Positions 1 to 8,133 of a DNA stretch of 50,205 bases are shown in pieces. The number at the start of each line of letters is the position of its first letter. Positions within the stretch are counted from its first letter, which is position 1. The notes under the pieces are model-generated. The model ran no database searches, was not told the DNA's origin, and saw nothing but the letters and a program-made list of their open reading frames with translations. Source of the DNA: Lachnospiraceae bacterium (GTDB taxonomy: Bacteria > Bacillota > Clostridia > Lachnospirales > Lachnospiraceae); assembly GCA_017539565.1 (NCBI GenBank), contig JAFYCS010000020.1, positions 1 through 50,205 of the forward strand, in the 5' to 3' direction. The translations under genes were made by a program, and so were the position numbers.

Positions 1-2
1 AA

Positions 3-3000
3 AGGCAGACTCTGGCTGACGGTGATGAACTTCAGGCTGCGGATGAGTTACCCATGGATGCGGGCAGAAAGACTGAGTTCTTCGCTGCAAAAGATCCCTT
101 TGAAGACCGGGGATATTTTGATGAACCCCTGGGAGGAAATGAGAAAAGGCGGAAGAGAAGAGGATCACTTGCAGAACCTGTTAACCGTATAAGCATTCCG
201 GATGAGGAAGAGCCTGAAAAGCTGCAGGAAGAAGAGCAGGCGCTGGAAAACCCGAATGATCTCCAGGCGGAATTATATGGAGGGGGAGTCGGTATCGATG
301 ATCATCAGGTACTTATCAGGCGTACGGAAAGAGATACGGATCCCGTTGTTAAAGAAGAGGTTTTTGAGGATCCGCTTGGAGTTAACGTGATAAAACGTGT
401 CGGCGGAAAACTAAACGTCACCGAAGAGGAGCCGGAAGCTAAAAAAGAAGAGCAGGAATGGCAGGTGATCGGAAAGGAAGAAGCAGATGCGGCCAGGGAA
501 GCCGTACCTGCAAAAAAGCTTACTAAAGAAGAGATCGCCGCAAAAAGTAAGCAGGCTAAAGAAACCATTTTAGAACATATACCTCTTGATAAGGGTAAAA
601 AACCTCTTTTTGATGATGAAGAGGAAGAAGAGTTTAATGATATTCAGACGGAATTATACGGAAAGGAAGCAGATCTGAACGATGCACAGGAAGCCGGTGG
701 GATAAGGCACGCGGAAACAGAGAAGAAAACTGTTGCCGAAGAAAAGAAGGAAGTTCCCCTCAAAGATCAGGGATGGCAGATGATCGGAGAGAAAGAGGCA
801 GCTGCGATCAGAATAGCAGTACCGGCTAAGAAACTTACTGAAGAAGAAAAGCCGAATGCACTGCAGACAGAGTTGTATGAAAAGGAAGCTGATCTTAATG
901 ATGCACAGGAAGTACGTGATGCAAGACGTACGGAAAGACAAACGAATCCTGTTGTTCAAAAGGTTGAGGAGGAAGAAGATAAAGAGGGACTCAATGATAT
1001 AAGACGTGTAGATGCAAAGAAGGTACTTGTTGAAGAGGAAAAAGCTGAAGCTCCCGGAAATGAAGCGGCAAAGAAAGAGCGCCTGAGCATAGTTGAAAAG
1101 GGACCCGGCAAGGGAGTCAGGCTTCTTAACGTGCTCGCAGGACTGGAAGGAGAAAAGAAAGCCGAAGAAAAACCTGAAGAAAAAGATCAGAATAAAGAGG
1201 GAATGTTTGCAGACGCAGAGACTGTTGAGATGAATGCGGCTTCGTATATCGCATTGTGGAAATATCTCAAAGACAGGTTGACAAACAGTATCGGGGAAAT
1301 GTTTGCAGATAAGAAAAAAGCCGAAGTCTTCGGGAAAATGGAAACACAGACAAACAAGGTAAAGCAATCCCTTGACACTTTTATCAGAATGTTAGACGGT
1401 GAGGTTTCTGCTGCAGGAAACAGAAAACTCTTTACAAATGAAAGGAAGCAGATAGATTTCCTGCTCAACTATTTCAGTACTATGTGCAGTGATCTTTCAT
1501 TCAGGATGATGGATGAAAAGATAGATAATACGGAGGCGGCCAAGACACTTTTAATGATCTCCAATACTGCATATTATGTGAGAGAGTACATAAAGGCAGG
1601 AGCTCAGGAAGAGGCTGGGAATAAAAAGCCCGGGGTTAAGAAGTGGGCAGATATACTGGTAAACGGAAAGAAGATCTATGACAAGAAGACGGCCGACAGG
1701 CTGGCAAAGCAGCAGAAAGATAAAGAACCCGTACAGGAAGATAAGGCAGCCGGACCCGGTGAAGATGAAATACTTCCCGGCCTGAATGATGAGGAGAAGC
1801 TTCCCGGCCGTGAGGAGGAAAGAGGGAATGGCCCTGTTCAGGATGAGGAGAAAGCTGAAGAGGAAGAAAAGATAGATGCCGAAGATCTGGATAAGAGGAT
1901 GGAGGCGCTGGAGAAAGAGTTTGAGGAAGAAGAGAAAGCAAAGGAGAAAGCTAAAGGAAAACCTGAAGGTGAAGTAAAACCCGAAGATGAAGCAAAGCCT
2001 GAAGAGAAACCGGAACCTGAAGACGAAGATGCAAAGAAAATTGCCGCCCAGCATGATGAGCTAAGGCAGGAGTTTGATGAGCTTCAGCGGCAGAATGAGG
2101 AACAGGGTAAGAAGATCCTTGAGGTTTTTGAAGGAAAGAAGGGCAAAAAGAAAACTTCAGAAAAAGCAGTTGAGCCTGAGCATGAAGAAAAAGAAGAGGA
2201 ACAGCAGGCTGATAAGGATGCAGGTGATGTAAAAGCCGGGGAAATGCAGGCTCTTGAAAAGGGGGCGCAGATCGTCGGTAAGCAGAGCTTTGTGCCTATT
2301 GCTACCGGAGAGAAGATCAAAAACCGCATAGTATCGGCAGCCAGGTATACATGGGGAGCAGCCATGCTGCCTGTAAATCTTATTGTGGCAGGTATCAGTA
2401 AACTTTTCCTGATCGGCCGCAAGAAAAAGCGGAGCGGAAAGGAACAACAGGACAGAAGTAAGGAAAACAGGAAGAATATCGCAGGACGCGAAAACGGGTT
2501 CCTGTCCGACAAGGACGCACCTAAAGATAAAAATGGAAATATACAGGTTTATGATGATGTGACACATGTTCCCCTGGTATGGGAGTTTGTAACTGCCGGT
2601 GATACCAAGGAATCACCGGAGATGAGTATCAATGTTGAACAGCCGGTTGCAGGTAAGACAAAGACATCTTCAGGTATAGATGTAGGACATACCTTTATAA
2701 GCCTGACATATAACAGGTTCAACGCTTCTACCAACAGGGATGAACGATATAAGCTGGAATACGGCTTTTATCCCAAGGATGGATTCGGCGGTCTGGGATT
2801 AACAATGGCCCAGGGGACAAAGGCTGTCATTCCGGGTATGTTAAAAAACGACAAGGGACATGATTACAACATTTCAAAAAGATACAATATAACCACGGAG
2901 AAAGTAAATGATGTACTAAAGGCTTCGGAGAAGTATTCCGCTCAGGGATATAATGTCTTTACCCGTAACTGTACCACCTTTGCAGTGCAGATGGGCAGGC

Positions 3001-4592
3001 TTGCAGGGATCCCTGTTGCGGATAAGATGGAGGAGTCGGAATATGAGATGGGAAATGCGGCACGTGTAGGAGCAACATTTGTCGGAGGACTTGCACCTTC
3101 TGCCAGATATACATCAGAGATCGATTTCGAGAAAATGCTGTCGGAAGATGATATGGGATATGAGAATTTCGGCCAGAAGATGGGTACGGTGGATGAGATA
3201 GACAGATTTAAAAACAGCCGTGAACTGATGCCTCATACACCCAGGGGCTATTCGCCTGCTGTTGCCGGAGAGATGCTCCGCAGGGATACGGGGGAAGAAG
3301 GGATCCTGGGAATAAACAATACCAATGAAAAATTCGATGATGATTTCAAGACCATGTCCGAAAAAGGCAAAGAACTCAAGGAGATCTTACTCAGCAGCTT
3401 TAAAGCGATAGCCAAAACTCCCGCCATGGTGGAAAGGGATAAAGCGGAGCAGGTTGAAGAAAAGAAAGCAGCTTATTATATCACTCAAATGGTGAGTGAT
3501 AAGATATGGAAGGCTTTGAATAATATAGATGATCCTTCAAAACAGGGGGCTCTGCAGCAATTAAAGGAGATCCGTTCCGGCATGAAGGCATGTCATAAGG
3601 ATTTCAGTTCGTTTGTTGTAAGGAATCCGGAATATGCTGAACCCAACATGGAAAACGTTTCAAAATATATGACTCTTATGGAGACCGTATTGAGATCCTT
3701 AGATTCTATGTATGAGAAGAATCTTAAGGCGGATTATACCGGGGATCTTGGCTTTATGCGTGCAGCCTATCAAAGCGTCAAAATGCCGTTAAAATATAAG
3801 GATAAAAAGGGCAGCACTCATTCGATAGAAATGGAGCCCAGTCTTATTGAGGCATATCTGCAGATGTTCGGATCCATGGATAAGGCAGCACTGCATATGG
3901 CGGAATACAGTGAGTATTCGATTGAAAAAGACAGGGACGGGATCACAGACGAAGAAAGTAAGGCTCTTAATAAGAGATACAGGGAGGCGATACGCATTCA
4001 CAAAACGGCAGTGGATTTTGCGGCATCACATCGTTATCGTATGAATAAGACCTCTTTCGATGAGAAAGACTTCGAATATGCTTTTAAACAGCTGCCGGAA
4101 ATGGAAACACCGGAAAAGGGAGCATCGCTTGCCGGGGATATGATCGAAGTAAATGCCCTGCCTTCTTCCATGGTACAGTCAATGGTATTTGAAAGGGTGT
4201 TTGCAGGGGTTCTTTCGGAGATCATCAAAAATCAGAAGCAGGCGGTTACCGTAGAACAAAAGGCAGCTTTGACAGAAAACTGCATGATTGAGTGTGCTAA
4301 GAAAGGGAATAACAATACGGAGCTTAAAAAGATCCTTGAATATTTCCGTAAAGACGCAGCAGATGGAACGGGATCGAAAGCGATCGCAGACCGGTTCATG
4401 GATGTGCTTATGAAGTCGTATGTGCCGAATATGCTGCTCGGTTTTGACAGCTGGGCGGGCAGCTATAACAAGATCCTACAGTACATGAGGGAGCATCGTG
4501 ATTCTGCGTTGTACAGATACATAAGAGAGCTGGCTGAAGAGATGATCGTGGGGCATGTGAATGAAATATTCGGATTCATAGACGAAGAGTAG
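3..4592 (+). CDS. Giant acidic repeat protein with candidate His/Cys hydrolase-like domain (5' partial)
   Basis: The frame stays open to the left window edge with ordinary coding content, so the first in-window ATG (54) is probably internal and the gene starts upstream. Residues are numbered from that ATG. Residues 1-400 are very acidic, Lys/Glu rich and carry degenerate repeats (ELYG-type and WQxIG...AVPAKKLT units). Residues 400-560 look helical. Residues 560-740 are a Glu/Lys/Pro-rich, probably coiled-coil linker. A hydrophobic stretch followed by a RKKKR cluster lies near 763-795. Next is a globular region with GHTFISL (His879) and RNCTTFA (Cys973), a His...Asn-Cys arrangement like permuted NlpC/P60, LRAT or PPPDE-type cysteine hydrolases. 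The last 450 residues look helical. I do not recognise the family. Hydrolase activity is inferred from two motifs only, and secretion cannot be judged without the N-terminus. Confidence 0.85.
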   Translation, partial: RQTLADGDELQAADELPMDAGRKTEFFAAKDPFEDRGYFDEPLGGNEKRRKRRGSLAEPVNRISIPDEEEPEKLQEEEQALENPNDLQAELYGGGVGIDDHQVLIRRTERDTDPVVKEEVFEDPLGVNVIKRVGGKLNVTEEEPEAKKEEQEWQVIGKEEADAAREAVPAKKLTKEEIAAKSKQAKETILEHIPLDKGKKPLFDDEEEEEFNDIQTELYGKEADLNDAQEAGGIRHAETEKKTVAEEKKEVPLKDQGWQMIGEKEAAAIRIAVPAKKLTEEEKPNALQTELYEKEADLNDAQEVRDARRTERQTNPVVQKVEEEEDKEGLNDIRRVDAKKVLVEEEKAEAPGNEAAKKERLSIVEKGPGKGVRLLNVLAGLEGEKKAEEKPEEKDQNKEGMFADAETVEMNAASYIALWKYLKDRLTNSIGEMFADKKKAEVFGKMETQTNKVKQSLDTFIRMLDGEVSAAGNRKLFTNERKQIDFLLNYFSTMCSDLSFRMMDEKIDNTEAAKTLLMISNTAYYVREYIKAGAQEEAGNKKPGVKKWADILVNGKKIYDKKTADRLAKQQKDKEPVQEDKAAGPGEDEILPGLNDEEKLPGREEERGNGPVQDEEKAEEEEKIDAEDLDKRMEALEKEFEEEEKAKEKAKGKPEGEVKPEDEAKPEEKPEPEDEDAKKIAAQHDELRQEFDELQRQNEEQGKKILEVFEGKKGKKKTSEKAVEPEHEEKEEEQQADKDAGDVKAGEMQALEKGAQIVGKQSFVPIATGEKIKNRIVSAARYTWGAAMLPVNLIVAGISKLFLIGRKKKRSGKEQQDRSKENRKNIAGRENGFLSDKDAPKDKNGNIQVYDDVTHVPLVWEFVTAGDTKESPEMSINVEQPVAGKTKTSSGIDVGHTFISLTYNRFNASTNRDERYKLEYGFYPKDGFGGLGLTMAQGTKAVIPGMLKNDKGHDYNISKRYNITTEKVNDVLKASEKYSAQGYNVFTRNCTTFAVQMGRLAGIPVADKMEESEYEMGNAARVGATFVGGLAPSARYTSEIDFEKMLSEDDMGYENFGQKMGTVDEIDRFKNSRELMPHTPRGYSPAVAGEMLRRDTGEEGILGINNTNEKFDDDFKTMSEKGKELKEILLSSFKAIAKTPAMVERDKAEQVEEKKAAYYITQMVSDKIWKALNNIDDPSKQGALQQLKEIRSGMKACHKDFSSFVVRNPEYAEPNMENVSKYMTLMETVLRSLDSMYEKNLKADYTGDLGFMRAAYQSVKMPLKYKDKKGSTHSIEMEPSLIEAYLQMFGSMDKAALHMAEYSEYSIEKDRDGITDEESKALNKRYREAIRIHKTAVDFAASHRYRMNKTSFDEKDFEYAFKQLPEMETPEKGASLAGDMIEVNALPSSMVQSMVFERVFAGVLSEIIKNQKQAVTVEQKAALTENCMIECAKKGNNNTELKKILEYFRKDAADGTGSKAIADRFMDVLMKSYVPNMLLGFDSWAGSYNKILQYMREHRDSALYRYIRELAEEMIVGHVNEIFGFIDEE
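255..965 (+). repeat. Degenerate internal repeats in the giant protein
   Basis: The peptide pattern N-[DA]-[LI]-Q-[AT]-E-L-Y recurs at 255, 636 and 855. Between the copies, W-Q-[VM]-I-G followed by AVPAKKLT occurs at 459 and 774. An R-T-E-R-x-T-[DN]-P-V-V tail follows the first and third ELY copies. The order suggests two and a half copies of a composite unit of roughly 70-125 residues that have lost different parts. Confidence 0.75.
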
Positions 4593-4681
4593 CAGACATG
4601 CATGCCCTCATAAGAGGGGGGACAAAGTAAAGGCGTATACCCGGACAAATTATAGGTCGAGGCATTTTTGGGCGGATTAAC

Positions 4682-4710
4682 TTGAATACACACCGCTTTT
4701 ATAATATAAT
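4682..4710 (+). promoter_or_regulatory. Sigma-A promoter of the subtilase gene
   Basis: TTGAAT at 4682-4687 and TATAAT at 4705-4710 are separated by 17 bases. A second overlapping TATAAT lies at 4700-4705. The predicted start near 4717 gives a leader of about 50 bases that ends in AAGGAGG at 4753-4759. A TTG that could be mistaken for a start codon at 4682 is the -35 box. Confidence 0.8.
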
Positions 4711-4765
4711 GTCATCCGTTACCCTATCACAACAAAAAAGTTTTATTATTTTAAGGAGGAAACTG

Positions 4766-7531
4766 ATGAAACGCAGAAAAGTTTTGGCTATGCTCATGAC
4801 TGCTGTGATGACATTTACTTCCGTAGCACCTGAGACTGCTCTGGTTGCATTTGCGGAAGGAGAAGAAGTAGCAGCAGAAGATGAAGACGTAGTAGTTGAA
4901 GAGCTTCCCTTTGACCTTAAGGGTATGCCCGAAGACTACGTGCTCAGCGAAGAGCAGCTTGAGATGAAGGCTGCCATGAAGGAAAATGATGTACTCGGAA
5001 CATTTACTGCCCTGACCGAGGGTGTGGATTATGAGGAAGGAACCGTTTTCTTCCTTGCAGATACCGAGGAAGAGGCACAGACTGTTGCAGATGCATACAA
5101 TTCAAAGCTTATCAGCTTTGAGAACGGTATCGCTGTTGCAGAGCTTCCCGAGACACTTACAGTAGAGCAGGCACTTACAGTAGCACAGGATCCGGCTTAT
5201 CTTATGCCTGTAGTAGAACCTAACTACATAAGATACCTTATTGGTGATGAAGATGACAGTGTTGAGGAATTTGAGCTGGGTGAGCTTGAAGCAGAGACTA
5301 TGGCAGCTACAGAGGCTCATAAGTCAGCCTGGGAATCTTTTGTACAGGGTGGAAAGCTTGCAAATCCCGATCCCTATATTAAGGACCCTTCAATGTCCGA
5401 TTATCAGTGGATGCATGATATGATAGGAACCTATGATGCATGGGGAACGACCATGGGTAAGGCAGATATTACGGTAGCTGTGCTTGATACAGGTGTTCTT
5501 CCGGATCATCCCGATCTGGGCGGAAGAGTTAAGCAGGTTTCCGTAAGTGATATCCCTGTTACCCTTTATACCAGTGATCACGGTACCCATGTAGCAGGAA
5601 TAATCGGAGCTACTGCTGGTAACGGTCAGGGCGGCACAGGTATCGCACCCAACGTAAGCATCAGATCCTATGGTGTGTTCAGATCCAGAGTAATAAATGG
5701 GGAAACGCATGTAGGTTCTGCTGATGCAGACTGGCTGATCGCTTTGGCGGATTGTGCAGCTAATAAGGTACCCATCGCTAATATGAGTCTTGGCGGTCCC
5801 TACTACAGTGCGCAGGCCCAGACGAAGATCAAGCAGATCGCAAATGCAGGCGTTAATATCATAGTAGCTATGGGAAACGACGGATCTAACTTAAAGTCTT
5901 ATCCCGCATGCTATGACGGAGTTATCTCCGTATCGTCTGTTAATCCCAAGGGAAAGGCTTCAAGCTTTACAACTTATGGTAAGGATGCCGATATCTGTGC
6001 ACCCGGAAGCCATATAATGAGCTGTGACAATCCCAAGGCAGCTGATTATGATAAGAAAAATGCCGATTCCACCGGATATTATACGGTAATGAGCGGTACT
6101 TCAATGGCGACTCCCGTTGTTGCAGGTGTATGTGCACTCTATATGAGCCAGTACGGCGTACAGAAGCCTGCAGACATGCTCAAGATCCTTCAGAAGAATG
6201 CAACTAAGACATCTTCCAAGCAGATCGGAAAGATCGTAAATGTCGGCAAGATGTTCGGATCAGGAGCTAAGGCAAAGGCTAAGAAAAATGATGACAATAT
6301 ACTTACCTTTGATATCGAAGGTGCAGATGAAGGCGCATATGTAGTATATACCACAGACGGAACAGAGCCTTCACTTGTGGACGGACAGATCTTTAACGGC
6401 CAGGTATTTGACGGCGCCGTAGAGTTTGATGCATCCAAGGATGTTGTGGTTGTTAAGTCTATCGTAGTTACGGCAACCGGCGAGATCGGTGAGGTTGAGA
6501 CTGCAAGCTTTGCCGCATCCGATAAGAACGAGGAAGAGATCGTAAATGCCAAGGCAGCATCAATCGTAGTATCCGGAGATAACGGCAGGGTAGCAAACAA
6601 CAGTGCCCGTATTTTTACCACAAATGTTCCCAATACTGCATATGATGATACCGTAATTACTCTTTCTGCTCCTTCAAGTGTAAGCTGGAGTGTAGACAAG
6701 AAGGGTGCAAAGGTAGTGGAAGTAGTTACTGCAGAGGGCGCATCCACTGTAGTAAAAGCTCTTAAGACCGGAAAAGCAACCGTAACCGCAAAGGCTTCTG
6801 ACGGAAGCACAGCTAAGATCAAGATCGAAGTTATCGTACCTGCATCAAGCATAAGCATCACTCCCGATGGCGATCCCGGTGCTGATTTTGCCGGAGAGAT
6901 CGCTATAGGCAAGAGCAGAAACGTAGAGCTGGTTCTTGGTAATACATACGGAACTCCCACTGTAAAGAATGTAAAATGGGATTTCCAGGTTGCCGGCGGC
7001 AAGACAGAAGCTGCAAAGAACAGCAAGGCAGTTAAGATATCCAACAAAGGTAAGCTCAGCATCAATAAAAAGAACTGGGCTAAGGCAGGATTACCTTCTG
7101 ATACATCCATATTGGTTACCGCTGAAACTACTGACGGAACAGGTCTTGTAGCTGTAGCTGAGTATCAGGTTTGGGAGCCTGCTAAAGAATTTACTCCCTG
7201 TGTAATAAATGCGAGCACACTTACACCGGTGCATATCGGAGCAAAGAATATCAAGCTCACCGGCAGCTGGTTTAATAATGATACCGATACATATAGTGTC
7301 TATATGGGTGTTATCACTGAAAAGGAGATCACCTATAAGTCTGATATCACTATTACGAGCAGTAATCCTGCTTTTGCCGGAGCCAAATTTGCGGGACGCC
7401 TTAAATATGGTAGTAAATTCATATATGTATATACTGTATATGCAGGTGAAAAGAGCCATGGCAAAGCAAAGATCACACTTACCTTAAATGACGGCAGCAA
7501 GAAGAAAGCAGCTATAACCTTCAGTCACTGA
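4766..7531 (+). CDS. Secreted subtilisin-like serine protease (peptidase S8) with C-terminal Ig-like domains
   Basis: The 921-residue product begins at an ATG six bases after AAGGAGG. Residues 1 to about 32 form a Sec signal peptide ending near AFA. Residues 92-155 look like an inhibitor-I9-type propeptide. The catalytic domain carries the full S8 triad: Asp241 in VLDTG, His275 in HGTHVAG and Ser446 in GTSMATP, with an oxyanion Asn in the MGNDGSN segment. After it come a chitobiase/hexosaminidase-C-like module (VVYTTDGTEPS), a BIG2-like Ig module (about 620-690) and further beta-rich sequence to the end. There is no LPXTG signal or C-terminal membrane segment, so it is either released or held non-covalently by the Ig-like modules. 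It has its own promoter and terminator. A propeptide-like lipoprotein is encoded next. The function as an extracellular protease is secure; the substrate is unknown. Confidence 0.95.
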   Translation: MKRRKVLAMLMTAVMTFTSVAPETALVAFAEGEEVAAEDEDVVVEELPFDLKGMPEDYVLSEEQLEMKAAMKENDVLGTFTALTEGVDYEEGTVFFLADTEEEAQTVADAYNSKLISFENGIAVAELPETLTVEQALTVAQDPAYLMPVVEPNYIRYLIGDEDDSVEEFELGELEAETMAATEAHKSAWESFVQGGKLANPDPYIKDPSMSDYQWMHDMIGTYDAWGTTMGKADITVAVLDTGVLPDHPDLGGRVKQVSVSDIPVTLYTSDHGTHVAGIIGATAGNGQGGTGIAPNVSIRSYGVFRSRVINGETHVGSADADWLIALADCAANKVPIANMSLGGPYYSAQAQTKIKQIANAGVNIIVAMGNDGSNLKSYPACYDGVISVSSVNPKGKASSFTTYGKDADICAPGSHIMSCDNPKAADYDKKNADSTGYYTVMSGTSMATPVVAGVCALYMSQYGVQKPADMLKILQKNATKTSSKQIGKIVNVGKMFGSGAKAKAKKNDDNILTFDIEGADEGAYVVYTTDGTEPSLVDGQIFNGQVFDGAVEFDASKDVVVVKSIVVTATGEIGEVETASFAASDKNEEEIVNAKAASIVVSGDNGRVANNSARIFTTNVPNTAYDDTVITLSAPSSVSWSVDKKGAKVVEVVTAEGASTVVKALKTGKATVTAKASDGSTAKIKIEVIVPASSISITPDGDPGADFAGEIAIGKSRNVELVLGNTYGTPTVKNVKWDFQVAGGKTEAAKNSKAVKISNKGKLSINKKNWAKAGLPSDTSILVTAETTDGTGLVAVAEYQVWEPAKEFTPCVINASTLTPVHIGAKNIKLTGSWFNNDTDTYSVYMGVITEKEITYKSDITITSSNPAFAGAKFAGRLKYGSKFIYVYTVYAGEKSHGKAKITLTLNDGSKKKAAITFSH

Positions 7532-7559
7532 TGGTAAGTTACAAAACAGAGTAAGTTTT

Positions 7560-7588
7560 AAAACCGGTGGCGAAAGCCGCCGGTTTTT
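7560..7588 (+). terminator. Rho-independent terminator after the subtilase gene
   Basis: An 8-bp stem pairs 7564-7571 (CCGGTGGC) with 7576-7583 (GCCGCCGG), with one G-U pair and a GAAA tetraloop. It is preceded by AAAA and followed by TTTTT at 7584-7588. Confidence 0.92.
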
Positions 7589-7596
7589 GATATAAT
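7588..7596 (+). promoter_or_regulatory. Extended -10 promoter of the small lipoprotein gene
   Basis: TGATATAAT (7588-7596) is an extended -10 element directly on the T-tract of the preceding terminator. No good -35 box is visible because that position falls in the hairpin. The predicted leader is about 16 bases and contains the GGGAGG ribosome binding site before the ATG at 7619. Confidence 0.6.
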
Positions 7597-7618
7597 CCTG
7601 TGTGAAGGGAGGTGCGTT

Positions 7619-8110
7619 ATGAAAAAGACGTATTTGATCGCATGCTCGTTATTATTATCAGCCGTGCTGCTCAGTGCCTGCGGGGAGAAAGTAGAGGATG
7701 GCGGATCGCATGATGTGAATATAGAGGAAAGCGGAGCCGGACAGGACGGGAACAGAGGCAGGATAGAAGACGATAGGGAAGACGAAGGAGAGGATACTCC
7801 GGAGATCAGCGGAAGCATAGTGCCGGCTGTTTCCGGCAGCATATCACCTGTTGAGGGTGAAGAGGGAGAAGTTGAAGTGCAGAGTACACCAAGCAGTAAT
7901 GAGGCAAAAGGCAGGGAACTGATGGCGATAGTCTCTTCCGCGGAGGAAGCCCGGGAGATAGCGGAATTATATGGGATAGAGCTTGTTGAAGAGCAGTACG
8001 GGATAGCGGTATTCCACACCGATGAAGACCCCTCAAGTGTGGTGCAGCGCGGAATTGATAACGGCTGGCCGGCGATCGGCATAAATCACACAAGCAATCT
8101 TATAGAATGA
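7619..8110 (+). CDS. Small lipoprotein with a subtilase-propeptide-like C-terminal domain
   Basis: The 163-residue product has a short lipoprotein signal with lipobox LSAC, so it should be anchored to the outer face of the membrane. Residues 22-95 are a low-complexity Glu/Ser/Gly linker. Residues 100-163 form a compact domain that aligns by eye with the propeptide of the adjacent protease. EEAxxxAxxY...L...GIAV is shared, about 10 identities over 29 residues (protease propeptide 92-155). I9-type propeptides act as folding chaperones and tight inhibitors of their own protease. A tethered, free-standing copy beside the protease suggests an inhibitor or chaperone, which is inference. It ends in a 4-base ATGA overlap with a possible upstream uvrA start, so the genes may be co-transcribed. 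Confidence 0.88.
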   Translation: MKKTYLIACSLLLSAVLLSACGEKVEDGGSHDVNIEESGAGQDGNRGRIEDDREDEGEDTPEISGSIVPAVSGSISPVEGEEGEVEVQSTPSSNEAKGRELMAIVSSAEEAREIAELYGIELVEEQYGIAVFHTDEDPSSVVQRGIDNGWPAIGINHTSNLIE

Positions 8111-8133
8111 CAGAGCAGGGAAAGAGGTGTCTG

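Noticed and set aside
654-2567. Several minus-strand open frames opposite the giant protein
   Set aside because: They read Phe/Leu/Ser-rich sequence that is the reverse of GAA/AAG-rich codons. No ribosome binding sites or domains.
4600-4620. Terminator after the giant protein gene
   Set aside because: CCCTC-ATAA-GAGGG can pair, but no T-run follows, so termination is not supported.
6190-7110. Long open frame on the minus strand (306 codons)
   Set aside because: It lies entirely inside the subtilase gene, which has a full S8 triad. The length comes from GC-poor stop avoidance opposite Ala/Lys/Val-rich repeats and the translation is low complexity.
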